Positions 35,877-46,600 of a stretch of 63,038 nucleotides of DNA are shown piece after piece; positions within the stretch are counted from its first letter, which is position 1, and each line of letters starts with the position of its first letter. Source of the stretch: Algoriphagus sp. (GTDB taxonomy: Bacteria; Bacteroidota; Bacteroidia; Cytophagales; Cyclobacteriaceae). The DNA lies in assembly GCA_029945945.1 (NCBI GenBank), contig JAQSDM010000009.1:572365-635402 (forward strand). Reading direction: 5' to 3'. Position numbers and translations under genes: made by a program. The notes below the pieces were generated by a model that ran no database searches, had not been told where the DNA came from, and saw nothing but the letters and a program-made list of their open reading frames with translations.

Positions 35877-37022
35877 ATGAAAGTTGCATTGATTACAGGT
35901 GTAACCGGTCAAGACGGAGCATATCTTGCCGGACTTTTACTGGAAAAAGGGTACACGGTCCATGGCATCAAAAGGAGATCGTCTTCTTTTAATACCCAGC
36001 GGATCGATCATTTGTACCAGGATCCACATTTGTCAAACCCCAGATTTATTCTTCATTATGGGGATCTGACTGATTCAATGAACATCACCAGAATCATCAA
36101 GGAGGTCATGCCTGATGAAATATATAATCTGGGTGCTATGAGCCATGTTAAAGTCAGTTTTGACTCTCCGGAATATACTGCCAATGCAGACGGATTGGGC
36201 GTATTGCGGATTCTTGAGGCAGTAAGATTACTTGGTTTGGAAAAAAAGACACGAATATACCAAGCAAGTACCTCAGAACTTTATGGACTTGTACAACAAA
36301 TCCCGCAAACAGAAGAAACTCCTTTCTATCCCAGATCACCGTATGCGGTTGCCAAAATGTATGGTTTCTGGATCGGGAAAAATTATAGAGAAGCTTATAA
36401 CATGTTTGTGTGCAATGGGATTCTCTTTAACCATGAATCGCCTCTCAGAGGAGAAACTTTTGTAACAAGAAAAATTACCAGGGCAGTTGCCCGAATTGGA
36501 ATGGGGATGGAAAAAGTCCTTCATCTTGGAAATCTGGAAGCACAAAGGGACTGGGGACACGCTAAAGATTATGTGGAGGCCATGTGGTTGATGCTTCAGA
36601 CTGATAGCCCGGATGATTATGTGGTAGCAACTGGTGTGACAACCAAAGTAAGGGACTTTTTGAACCTCGCTTTTGAAAAAATTGGTTTTAAACTGGATTA
36701 TATAGGCAAAGGAGCCAGTGAAATGGGAGTTCTATCCAACATTGATTATGACATTGCTTACGAACAGTTAGGGAAAACCAAAGAGGACTTGCCAAAGCAG
36801 GGAGAAGTATTACTGAAAGTGGATCCGGAGTATTTCAGACCTACTGAGGTAGATCTGTTGATAGGAAGTCCGGAAAAAGCATTTCAGAAGCTTGGCTGGA
36901 AGCCTAAATATGACCTCAATCAACTGGTAGAAGAAATGGTATATGCTGACTTGCTTCTTCTTAAAAAAGACATTTGCCTGGTTAACGGAGGATTTGAGAT
37001 TACCTCTCATTTGGAATTATGA
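35877..37022 (+). CDS. gmd: GDP-mannose 4,6-dehydratase
   Basis: A 381-residue enzyme that converts GDP-mannose to GDP-4-keto-6-deoxymannose. The N-terminus, [21 protein letters not shown], carries the Rossmann glycine motif. [13 protein letters not shown] and [11 protein letters not shown] hold the catalytic Thr/Ser-Glu and the Tyr-Lys pair. I place the start at ATG 35877 because the earlier in-frame ATG at 35826 lies inside fcl and adds a non-family N-terminal stretch. It is preceded by an A/T-rich junction motif shared by other genes of the operon. Acts in the cytoplasm on the path to GDP-fucose. Confidence 0.96.
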   Translation: MKVALITGVTGQDGAYLAGLLLEKGYTVHGIKRRSSSFNTQRIDHLYQDPHLSNPRFILHYGDLTDSMNITRIIKEVMPDEIYNLGAMSHVKVSFDSPEYTANADGLGVLRILEAVRLLGLEKKTRIYQASTSELYGLVQQIPQTEETPFYPRSPYAVAKMYGFWIGKNYREAYNMFVCNGILFNHESPLRGETFVTRKITRAVARIGMGMEKVLHLGNLEAQRDWGHAKDYVEAMWLMLQTDSPDDYVVATGVTTKVRDFLNLAFEKIGFKLDYIGKGASEMGVLSNIDYDIAYEQLGKTKEDLPKQGEVLLKVDPEYFRPTEVDLLIGSPEKAFQKLGWKPKYDLNQLVEEMVYADLLLLKKDICLVNGGFEITSHLEL

Positions 37023-37068
37023 TTAAATAAATAGGTATGGTGTTGTTTTTTAACCTAAAATTTTTGTT

Positions 37069-40000
37069 ATGAATTCGATTTCAACTATTAATTCGCCAAA
37101 TATTTTTGCTCTAGTCACCCGGGCAATTCGCCTTTATGGTGACCAGGATGCTTTAGTTTTTAATGGAGATAAGGTATCCTATTCGGAACTTGAAGCACAA
37201 GTAGAAATTCTGAAGCAACGAATTATCTCTAAAATTCCTCAGGAAAAACTCATTGCTGTATCCAGTGCCCGATCTATTAATTCTATAGTAAATATTTTGG
37301 CTGTGCTTTCCGCAGGCAAAGCATATTTACCAATCGATTTTGATGTACCTGAAGATCGATTAAGAAAGGTAGTATCAGAAACTAATGTACGTTATGGCCT
37401 GCCCGGGGATATCAATGAAAGCTTTCATAAAATTGACGTTTTAGAGATCACAGATGCTCTCCCGGATAATCCCGAGGTTGAAAATGTTGAAGCTGAAGAA
37501 GCTTACGTATTATTCACCTCAGGATCTACCGGAGTACCAAAGGGGATTTCTATTCCGCATGTCGCTGTGATCAACCTCATTGACTGGCAAAATGAAAACT
37601 CGATTTCAGGACCCGGTTATAAAACACTTCATTTTGCGAAGTTGACATTTGATGTTTCTGTGCAGGAAATATTTGCCACTTTGACTTCCGGAGGCACTCT
37701 TTTCATTGCTGAAAACAGCACACTTAAGGACCCGTTATTGTTACTCGAGTTCATTGAAAAACATGAGATTAACCGTTTATTTTTTCCATTTATAGCACTT
37801 CAGGGTCTTTTCACCGCAGCAAACGCCTACCAGATTTATCCTAAGTCATTAAAGGAAATTATGAATGCAGGAGAGCAATTGAAAGTGAGTGTTGCTGTCA
37901 GGAAATTTTTTAAAAACATGGAGGGATGCGTTTTGTATAATCAATATGGCCCTACAGAAACAACGGTTGTGATGACTCAACTCCCAATGGGCAACAACCC
38001 GGATTCATGGGATGATCTTCCAAGCATTGGAAAAGCAATACCTCAAACTGAAGTACGCATAGTAGATGCAGAGGGAAATTTAATAACCGAACCAGGTGTG
38101 ATTGGTGAAATATATATATCCGGTCTTTGTCTGGCACTTGGATATTATAATAAGCCTGAATTGACTTCTGAGAAGTTTGTTGACTTGAGTTTTGAAGGGG
38201 AAAAGGTTAAAAAATATTACAAATCAGGAGATCTGGCCGAATGGAATTCTAATTGGGAACTGCAATTTAAAAGTCGGATAGATGATCAGGTAAAAATTAA
38301 TGGTTTCAGGGTTGAGTTAAGCGATATAGAAGCGAATGTATCTCAAATCGAAGGAATTGATGAGAATGCGGTTATAACCGACTATTACAAGGATGGCCAG
38401 TTGTTTTTAAAACTTTTTTATACTTCGGGTGATAGTACTCTTACCAATGAAGTGATCCGCAGGAAACTGGAAAAAGTACTTCCTGAGTATATGATTCCAG
38501 CCCAGTTTATTAAGGTTCAATATTTTCCAAAAACCACTAGTAGTAAGGTCGATCGAAATGCCTTACTCAAATCATATGATTATTCTCTCCTTTCTAAATC
38601 AAGATCAACAGAACAGGAATCAAAGAATATCGCCGGCGTTCTCATAAGTATTTGGAGGGAGGTACTTCAAGTAGAGGAGTTTACCTCGGATAGTAACTTT
38701 TTCAATTTAGGAGGAAGCTCAATTCTGGTTCAAAAACTATCACTTGCAGTCAGCGAAAAGTTAGGAATAAGATTTCCGGTAGCTTTTGCGTATCAATACC
38801 CAACATTGAGGAGCCAGGTAAAATACTTGTCGGATAATAATAAGGGTGTTTTATCTCAATACGATAAGCCTGCGCAGACCATCGAGGGTGCCAAATCCAA
38901 AGCTGTGGCAGTCATAGCGATGGCAGGGAAGTTTCCAAAGGCAAACTCTGTAGGAGAGTTTTGGGAAATGGTTAAAAACGAAAGGGAAGGAATAAGTTTC
39001 TTTGATTTAGAAGACCTGGATCCATTGATACGAACTGAGGCTGAAGAACCCAACTACATCAAAGCCAGGGGAATAATAGATGAGGTTGAAAAATTTGATG
39101 CTGAGTTTTTTGGGATGAATCCCAAACTCGCTGCAGTGATGGATCCTCAGCAACGTTTGTTTCTGGAGATTAGTTATGAAGCGCTGGAAAAAGCTGGATG
39201 GATTGCAAATCGACCAGAGTTCAAAATCGGAGTATTTGCCGGTACCAATAACAATACTTATTACACCAAAAATATAGTATTTGATCAGGAACTGCATGAG
39301 ATTTTTGGTCCAATCCAGGTGATGTCTTTAAACGAAAAAGATTATGTGTCTTCTCGTACTGCTTATCACCTCAATCTGAAAGGACCGGCTGTCAGTGTTT
39401 TTTCCGCATGCTCGACTTCACTTTTAGCAGTAGCTCAGGCAGTACAGAGTATTAGAAGTGGACAGTGCGTAGCAGCATTGGCAGGAGGAAGTTCAGTGGT
39501 ATTTCCTGTAAAAAGTGGACAGAGGCACGAAGAAGGGGCAATTTTCACCAGTGATGGGCATTGCAGGCCTTTTGATGCTGGAGCAAGTGGTACCTTGTTT
39601 TGCGATGGTGCAGGGGTAGTATTGCTCAAATCCTATGAGCATGCCTTGGCAGATGGAGACCCGATTTTTGCAGTCATCAAGGGAATAGGAGTCAACAATG
39701 ACGGCTCAGAAAAGGGAAGTTTCACTTCACCGAGTGTGCTTGGTGAGGCAGATGCTATTCGAAGTGCAATGGTTGATGCCGATGTTCAACCTGAACAGAT
39801 TAGCTATGTAGAAGCTCACGGGACAGCAACTCCTATCGGAGATCCAATCGAAATTGAAGGGCTTAAGTTAGCTTTCGGGGCGAATGTGCCAAATCATAGT
39901 TGTGCAGTTGGTTCTGTAAAAAGTAATATTGGGCATTTGACAGCAGCCTCTGGAATTGCAGGCCTGATCAAGACCATTTATGCGCTTCACGAAAAAATCC

Positions 40001-43000
40001 TTCCTGCATCTATAGGCTATCAGAACCCCAATCCTGAGATTGATTTTGCGCACTCACCCTTCTATGTGCAACAACATACCACCACGTGGTCAAGTGATCA
40101 AAAAAGGATTGCTGGTGTTAGTTCATTTGGATTTGGAGGAACCAATGTCCATGTGATATTAGAAGAGTTTGCTCAAGAGAATGAACCGGAAAATGACCTC
40201 TCTAATCGAGAAATATTGGTGACTTTCTCTGCTAAAACAGAAAAAAGTCTTGCGTCTTATGCTCACCAACTCAATCGGTTTGTACAGGAAAGGCCTGTTC
40301 TTGATCTCTCGCAATTGAGTTATAATCTGCTGAAAAGGGATGCTCATTACGGGTTGCAGCACGTATTCAGAGCCTCTTCCAGAGGTCAATTGTTGTATTT
40401 GTTGAAGGAGGCCAGTGAAGGCACCTTAAAACCAATCCAACGATTGGGGAATTATGCCACTCCTGTTTTTCTTTTTCCGGGACAAGGAGCTCAATATCCG
40501 GGGATGGGTAAATCCTTATACGAAGCAAATGAAGTATTCAGACTAGCTTTTGATCAGTGCTGCACAGCTTTTGACCAATACTTGCCTACTTCCCTGAAGA
40601 TGGAAATATTCGAAGGAACTGCAGAGACCCTAGCGAATACTTTATATACTCAGCCTGCAATTTTTACAGTTTCATATTCCATGTCGATGACATTGATCGA
40701 TATGGGGATTCAACCTGCGGCTTTTTGCGGTCATAGCATTGGAGAGTATGTCGGAGCTCATTTAGCAGGAATATTTTCACTCGAAGATGCTATCAAAGTT
40801 GTGGCTTATCGTGGTAAACTGATCAGTGAGTTACCTGGAGGTAATATGCTGTCAGTGAGGTCAAAGACTGATGTAATAAAAGAGCTTTTGCCAGATAATC
40901 TTTCTCTGGCCGCACAAAATGCACCCAATCTATGCGTCGTTTCAGGTCCTGTTGATGCCATCGAAGCATTCAAAACAATTTTGGACGGTTACGATATTCC
41001 CAGTCAGATTTTGAAAACCAGTCATGCTTTTCACTCAAAGATGATGGATGGTGCTCTGGAGGAATTTTCCAGGATTGTTGCATCAGTGAATCGGTATATT
41101 CCTAAAGTTCCGATAATGTCTACTCAGACAGGAAAGTGGCTAACTGATGCAGAAGCCCAATCGGTTGACTATTGGACCGGACACCTGAGAAACGCGGTAT
41201 TGTTTAATGAGGCAGCTGCCTCTCTTCTGGAAGAATTGCCTGAGGCTTTTTTCCTCGAAGCAGGCCCAGGAAATGTCTTGAATAGCCTGATCCAGCAACA
41301 ACCTGAGGGTAAAAAAAATCCCGTTGTTCATACGCTTTCCAGAAGTAATATCGAAAGCGAAACATCTTATCTGATTGATCAATTGGGAGTTGCCTATTCA
41401 AAAGGAGCGAAAATTGATCTTGCTTCTGTACTTGGATTTACCCGGTTTAAATTTCTCGATATCCCAACCTATGCCTTTGACAAAAAGCTCTGTTGGAATC
41501 AAAAAGGGGCTTTAGTAAATCCATTCTTTCTCAAAAAAGCTAACCAAGCTCCAGTTGTCAATGAATTCGAGGAAGTAGTGGTTTACAATCAAACCGTATC
41601 GGAATCAGGTAATTCCTCTTATTCAATTCATCGCCATTTTGGAAAAATAAGGGAGATGCTGGAATCAGCTTCCGGAGTGGTGATTTCGGAAAATGATGTC
41701 GAATCCTCCTTTTTTGAACTGGGCTTGGACTCTTTGGTTTTAACCCAGTTCTCATTTTCTCTTCAAAAGGAGTTTGGAGTCAAATTCTCATTCAAGCAAC
41801 TAAATGATTCCCTTAATTCTCCAAAAGCAGTTTTGGATTTTCTGGACGATTCGTTGCCAAAATCAACCAGCCAACCGGATGCAGTTCAGGCATCTCCCAC
41901 TAAATTCGAAGCTGTCAAAGAAGCTGGAAGTGAAACAATTTCACTGCTTCAAGATCAGTTGGATTTGATTCACAATCAATTGCATGAGTTAAAAGATGGA
42001 CCAAACACAAATGGACAGAAGCAATCAAATCCGGATAAAATTCTAAGAAATGGCCAGATTTCGGAGGATGAGCTCATTGAATTGAAAAAGCCGTTTGGTT
42101 ACATGGCCCGAATTGAGAGACAAGGAACTGAGCTAAGTTTAACTGCCAAGCGGTTTTTAAAAACCTTTGAACAGGAATACAATGAAAAAACTGGAAAAAG
42201 CAAAATGTACTCTCAGGAGTATAGAAGGATGATGGCTGATCCCAGAGTTGTTTCCGGATTTAAACCCGAAATAAAAGAATTGATTTACCCGATAGTTACG
42301 AATCAATCGAAGGGCTCCAGAATAATGGACCTGGATGGAAATGAGTACCTAGATTGGCTTAATGGATTTGGAACCAACATGTTTGGTTACAGCCCGGAAT
42401 TTATCACAGAGGCACTGAAGAGGCAGTTGGATGAAGGATTTGAAATTGGTACCCAACATGTGCTGGCCGGAGAAGTAAGTAAGCTAATCTGCAAACTGAC
42501 TGGTTCAGAGCGCGTAGGACTTTGCAACACCGGATCCGAGGCTGTTATGGTTGCTATACGAATTGCCCGCACAGTTTCATCAAAGCCTCTTATAGTTGCC
42601 TTTAGTGGCTCCAACCACGGGATAAATGATGAGGTTTTGGTCCGGGGTACCAAGTCAGGGAAAACTTTCCCTGCAGTTCCAGGAATTTTGGAAGATAATG
42701 TTCAGCAGATTCTGATTTTGGAATACGGAAGTGAAGAATCTATTCGGATACTAACTGAGCGAGCGGAGGAAATCGCTGCGGTATTGGTGGAACCTGTACA
42801 ATGTCGCACTCTTGAATCTGCTCCTGTGGAATTTTTGAAATCCCTGAGGGCTGTTACGGAGTCTTTTGGCATCTGTTTGATTTTTGACGAATTGATCACA
42901 GGATTCAGAGCTCATCCGAGGGGTGTACAGCACCTGTTTGGAATCAAGGCTGATTTGGTCACTTATGGAAAAGTAGTTGGGGGAGGCTTACCTATCGGAA

Positions 43001-43593
43001 TCATCGGAGGCAAAGCCAAGTGGATGGATGCACTTGATGGTGGATTCTGGCAATATGGAGATGATTCCATTCCGGAATCCGGTGTTACATATTTTGCGGG
43101 AACTTTTGTCAAGCACCCCTTAGTACTTGCTGCGGCAAAAGCAGTTCTGTTGGAAATGGACAAAAATGGACCTGCCCTTCAGGATGCATTGTCAGAGAGG
43201 ACGGCAGAATTGGTGGAGCGGATGAATACTGTCTTTGAAAAGTTTAACTGCTCATACTACGCGGTCAATTACAAATCCATCTGGAAAATCAAATTGAAGT
43301 CGGAGATTCCTTATTGGGAATTACTCTTTACGCTACTTCGAAATAAAGGAATCCATATATGGGAAAACTTCCCTTGCTTCATGACTGCGGCCCATACCAG
43401 GTCTGATATAGACTTTACCATTGAAAAACTCGAATCGGTGCTTGAGCAATTGATCGAAAATGAAATAATCAATGGGGATCTGCCTGATTTGGAAGAAGTT
43501 CTAATGGATAGTAATAATCCTCCGTTTCCAGGAGCGAAAATTGGATTCGACGAAGAGGGAAATCCAATTTGGATTCATCCCTCCAAAAAGTAA
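37069..43593 (+). CDS. Hybrid NRPS-PKS-aminotransferase megasynthase (A-PCP-KS-AT-ACP-AMT)
   Basis: A 2174-residue protein. Domains: adenylation 1-510 (LFTSGSTGVPKG, YNQYGPTETT, YKSGDL, KVDRNAL), peptidyl carrier 520-595 (Ser551 in LGGSS), ketosynthase about 609-1035 (Cys781 in SACSTSL, EAHGTATPIGDP, SNIGHL), acyltransferase about 1130-1430 (Ser1223 in GHSIGEY; HAFH at 1319-1322 indicates malonyl-CoA), carrier protein about 1525-1600 (Ser1555 in LGLDSL) and a class III PLP aminotransferase about 1725-2140 (Lys1968 in YGKVVGGG). There is no ketoreductase, dehydratase or enoylreductase. The expected chemistry loads an amino acid, adds one malonate unit, then aminates the beta-keto group, giving a beta,gamma-diamino acyl chain. 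All catalytic residues are present. It lies between gmd and an NRPS gene, inside a polysaccharide operon. Confidence 0.93.
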   Translation: MNSISTINSPNIFALVTRAIRLYGDQDALVFNGDKVSYSELEAQVEILKQRIISKIPQEKLIAVSSARSINSIVNILAVLSAGKAYLPIDFDVPEDRLRKVVSETNVRYGLPGDINESFHKIDVLEITDALPDNPEVENVEAEEAYVLFTSGSTGVPKGISIPHVAVINLIDWQNENSISGPGYKTLHFAKLTFDVSVQEIFATLTSGGTLFIAENSTLKDPLLLLEFIEKHEINRLFFPFIALQGLFTAANAYQIYPKSLKEIMNAGEQLKVSVAVRKFFKNMEGCVLYNQYGPTETTVVMTQLPMGNNPDSWDDLPSIGKAIPQTEVRIVDAEGNLITEPGVIGEIYISGLCLALGYYNKPELTSEKFVDLSFEGEKVKKYYKSGDLAEWNSNWELQFKSRIDDQVKINGFRVELSDIEANVSQIEGIDENAVITDYYKDGQLFLKLFYTSGDSTLTNEVIRRKLEKVLPEYMIPAQFIKVQYFPKTTSSKVDRNALLKSYDYSLLSKSRSTEQESKNIAGVLISIWREVLQVEEFTSDSNFFNLGGSSILVQKLSLAVSEKLGIRFPVAFAYQYPTLRSQVKYLSDNNKGVLSQYDKPAQTIEGAKSKAVAVIAMAGKFPKANSVGEFWEMVKNEREGISFFDLEDLDPLIRTEAEEPNYIKARGIIDEVEKFDAEFFGMNPKLAAVMDPQQRLFLEISYEALEKAGWIANRPEFKIGVFAGTNNNTYYTKNIVFDQELHEIFGPIQVMSLNEKDYVSSRTAYHLNLKGPAVSVFSACSTSLLAVAQAVQSIRSGQCVAALAGGSSVVFPVKSGQRHEEGAIFTSDGHCRPFDAGASGTLFCDGAGVVLLKSYEHALADGDPIFAVIKGIGVNNDGSEKGSFTSPSVLGEADAIRSAMVDADVQPEQISYVEAHGTATPIGDPIEIEGLKLAFGANVPNHSCAVGSVKSNIGHLTAASGIAGLIKTIYALHEKILPASIGYQNPNPEIDFAHSPFYVQQHTTTWSSDQKRIAGVSSFGFGGTNVHVILEEFAQENEPENDLSNREILVTFSAKTEKSLASYAHQLNRFVQERPVLDLSQLSYNLLKRDAHYGLQHVFRASSRGQLLYLLKEASEGTLKPIQRLGNYATPVFLFPGQGAQYPGMGKSLYEANEVFRLAFDQCCTAFDQYLPTSLKMEIFEGTAETLANTLYTQPAIFTVSYSMSMTLIDMGIQPAAFCGHSIGEYVGAHLAGIFSLEDAIKVVAYRGKLISELPGGNMLSVRSKTDVIKELLPDNLSLAAQNAPNLCVVSGPVDAIEAFKTILDGYDIPSQILKTSHAFHSKMMDGALEEFSRIVASVNRYIPKVPIMSTQTGKWLTDAEAQSVDYWTGHLRNAVLFNEAAASLLEELPEAFFLEAGPGNVLNSLIQQQPEGKKNPVVHTLSRSNIESETSYLIDQLGVAYSKGAKIDLASVLGFTRFKFLDIPTYAFDKKLCWNQKGALVNPFFLKKANQAPVVNEFEEVVVYNQTVSESGNSSYSIHRHFGKIREMLESASGVVISENDVESSFFELGLDSLVLTQFSFSLQKEFGVKFSFKQLNDSLNSPKAVLDFLDDSLPKSTSQPDAVQASPTKFEAVKEAGSETISLLQDQLDLIHNQLHELKDGPNTNGQKQSNPDKILRNGQISEDELIELKKPFGYMARIERQGTELSLTAKRFLKTFEQEYNEKTGKSKMYSQEYRRMMADPRVVSGFKPEIKELIYPIVTNQSKGSRIMDLDGNEYLDWLNGFGTNMFGYSPEFITEALKRQLDEGFEIGTQHVLAGEVSKLICKLTGSERVGLCNTGSEAVMVAIRIARTVSSKPLIVAFSGSNHGINDEVLVRGTKSGKTFPAVPGILEDNVQQILILEYGSEESIRILTERAEEIAAVLVEPVQCRTLESAPVEFLKSLRAVTESFGICLIFDELITGFRAHPRGVQHLFGIKADLVTYGKVVGGGLPIGIIGGKAKWMDALDGGFWQYGDDSIPESGVTYFAGTFVKHPLVLAAAKAVLLEMDKNGPALQDALSERTAELVERMNTVFEKFNCSYYAVNYKSIWKIKLKSEIPYWELLFTLLRNKGIHIWENFPCFMTAAHTRSDIDFTIEKLESVLEQLIENEIINGDLPDLEEVLMDSNNPPFPGAKIGFDEEGNPIWIHPSKK

Positions 43594-43636
43594 ACGATGA
43601 AATGATCTAAAACTTAATTTTTTAACAAATAACTCG

Positions 43637-46600
43637 ATGGAAATGACACTTAATAACATGTCTCTCACTAAAGAATCAGTGGAAATCGAGAAAGTGGTCC
43701 AAACCACTCCCTCTCAATTGGAGATATGGCTCGCATGCAAGCTAGGAGGTAAAGAGGCGAATATGGCCTATAATGAATCTGTTTCAATTCAATTGACAGG
43801 AAAACTTAATGTGAAGAGCCTTCAAGCGGCTTTTCTGAAAATCATCGAGCGTCATGATGCGATGCGTGCCGTCATTGGTCCCAATGGAAAGCACTTGATT
43901 GTTTTTTCATCCTATGAATTGCCCATCAGGCTGAGGGATATCAGCGAAATGACCCTTGTGGAAAAGAAGAAGTTTTTAAAAAAACATAGCCTAGAAACCG
44001 GAAAATATCAGTTTAATCTGACTCAGGGTCCCCTGTATGTCATGGAATTGATCAAGCTGGACGAGATTCATCACCAGCTGACCTTTACCGGACATCATAT
44101 CATATTTGACGGATGGTCTCTTACTGTGATGTTGGAGGAATTGGCCAGTTTATATTCTTCAATTGTTCTTGATATTCCTCAAAGCCTGGGTGACCCGGAT
44201 AATTTAAGCGATTATTCTGTAGAGCTGATCAATTTCACCCGAAAATCCAGCTACAAAGCAACCAAAAGATTTTGGACTGAGTACCTGAGCAACCCGGTAC
44301 CTGATTTAAAGTTGCCGCTTGACAAGCCCAGACCAAGATACAGAACCTATGCCTGTGAAGTGCTGGAGGTTTTGATGGATGATCGTCTTTTGAGGAAAGT
44401 AAAAGAGTTTTCCGGCAAACAAAAGGTAAGTCTGAATCATACTTTGTTGTCCATTTTTGAAATTTTCCTCAGCGAATGGACTCATCAGGATGACATTGTT
44501 GTGGGCATGCCGGTGGCAGGACAGCTATTGATGAATAAACCTTCTTTAATTGGCCATTGCGTTCATTTACTTCCGCTTCGAAGCAAGATTAATCCTTCAG
44601 AGTCTTTTTCAGAATACCTTCAAAATCGGAAAAAGGCTTACAATGAAACACTTGATCACCAAGCCATCAGTTTTGGTAGTATGGTACAGGATCTGCCTAT
44701 CAAGCGAGATCCTTCTCGCATCCCCTTGGTACCCGTCACTTTCAATATTGACATGGGAATGGACAATTCGGTGTCTTTTAGTGGGTTGGAGAACAAGGTT
44801 ATTTTCAATCCAAAAGCCTACGCCAATTTTGAAATCATCATAAATCTGTATGGGTCCACCGACAATAATATTTTGGTATGGACTTATAACAAGGATTTGT
44901 TTGAAGAATCCACAATAGATGAAGCTGCCAAGAGGTATATCTCCTTTATCGAAAAAGTCCTTCTTGATCCTGAGATTAAAATTAGCGAGTTGCTCGAGGC
45001 ATTTGCTGATGAAAACAAAGTTCTCACTGTACAACCACCAAATCACACTGATCAGGTATCGAGTGATTTTATTCCGGTCAGTAAATTAATTCAATCCAAT
45101 TTTCAGCTATTCGAAGATCAACTGGCCCTTCACTTTCAGGATGAAGAACTGTCTTACCAATCGATGGGAGAAAAAGTTCGCTCTTTTGCCGGATATCTGG
45201 TGATGAAAGGTATTGGACCCGGAGATATTATCGGTGTTCATCTGGACAGAACATCCAATCTGGTTTTAGTCATTCACGGCATTTTGATGGCAGGAGCCGC
45301 TTATGTTCCTGTAGACTTCGATTTTCCTGAGGAAAGGGTAAAATTCATGCTACAGGATGCCGGAGTAAAATATTTTTTCACAGAAAAAAATGATTTTGAC
45401 TGGGAAGAACTGAATTCCAAAAAGCTCAATTTAAGTCCAGAGTTATTTCTTCAATATGCCCGGGAATTCCATCCTGTAGCGTATCATCCCAACGATCCGG
45501 TGTTTTTAATTTACACTTCAGGATCAACGGGTACTCCAAAAGGTGTGGTGTTGAATCAGAATAATCTTTTTCATTTTTCCCAGCACTATGTTTCCCAGCC
45601 TGGGATCAAAGCCGGAGATAGGGTTTTAGGAATCACTTCTCCTTCGTTTGATATGCACTGGATGGAATTGGTTATTCCATTCGCTTATGGAGCCAGTGTA
45701 TTTCTTATGAACAAATATCATCGTATAGACGCTAGAGAGATAATAAAAACTCTGGAAAAGAATAGAATTACTCAGTTGTCAGCAACTCCGTCTCATTTGA
45801 GGTCTTTTGTAGACCACGGGTTGACTAAAAAGCTTGAAGGATTACGGATTATTTCTGCAGGAGAACCGCTTTCGGTGGGCCTTGCTGAGTCCTTGCTTCA
45901 GGTTTGTGATTCTCTCTATAATATTTACGGACCATCTGAGACTACGATTTTTACTAATATAAAGAAGATAGAACTCGGTTCTAAATTGATTACCATAGGA
46001 AAGCCTGTACCTGGGACCATCGTTTTACTTATTGGGGAAGATGGAAAACTGATAACGGAAACAGGTAAGGTTGGTGAATTGGTGATAGGAGGAACGGGAG
46101 TTAGCCAAGGATACCTAAACAGACCGGAACTGAACCGGGAAAAGTTCATTCAAAATCCTTTCCCTGCTTATCCCGGAAGATTCTATAAATCTGGTGACCT
46201 AGGTCAATGGACAGAAGAAGGAGAAATCATCTGTTTGGGAAGAATCGACCACCAAGTCAAAATCCGCGGGCAGCGAGTTGAACTTGGGGAAATTGAAAGT
46301 AAAATTTCCCTTGATGAAAAAGTCAGGAACGTGGCTGTTGAAAAATATTCAAGTGATAATGGAGAGGATATTTTAAGAGCATTTGTCTCATTTAAAGACA
46401 ACGCTAAAGAGAGTTTTGATCCTCAAGCATGGATTGAGGCATGTAAGAACAGCTTGAGTCAGAAGGTTTCGTCTTACATGATTCCTGCCCAGTTTGTGAT
46501 TCTGGAACAATTGCCACTCAACTCCAATGGGAAAATTGATAGAAATGGTCTCAAATCCTATTTCGATAAGGATTCAAAAGTGGTTCAGGGGCAAAAAGAG

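Noticed and set aside
37069..43593. A trans-AT or fatty-acid-primed PKS
   Set aside because: An intact cis acyltransferase with GHSIGEY and HAFH is present, and the N-terminal domain has amino-acid adenylation motifs with the Asp expected for amino acids, not an acyl-ligase layout.
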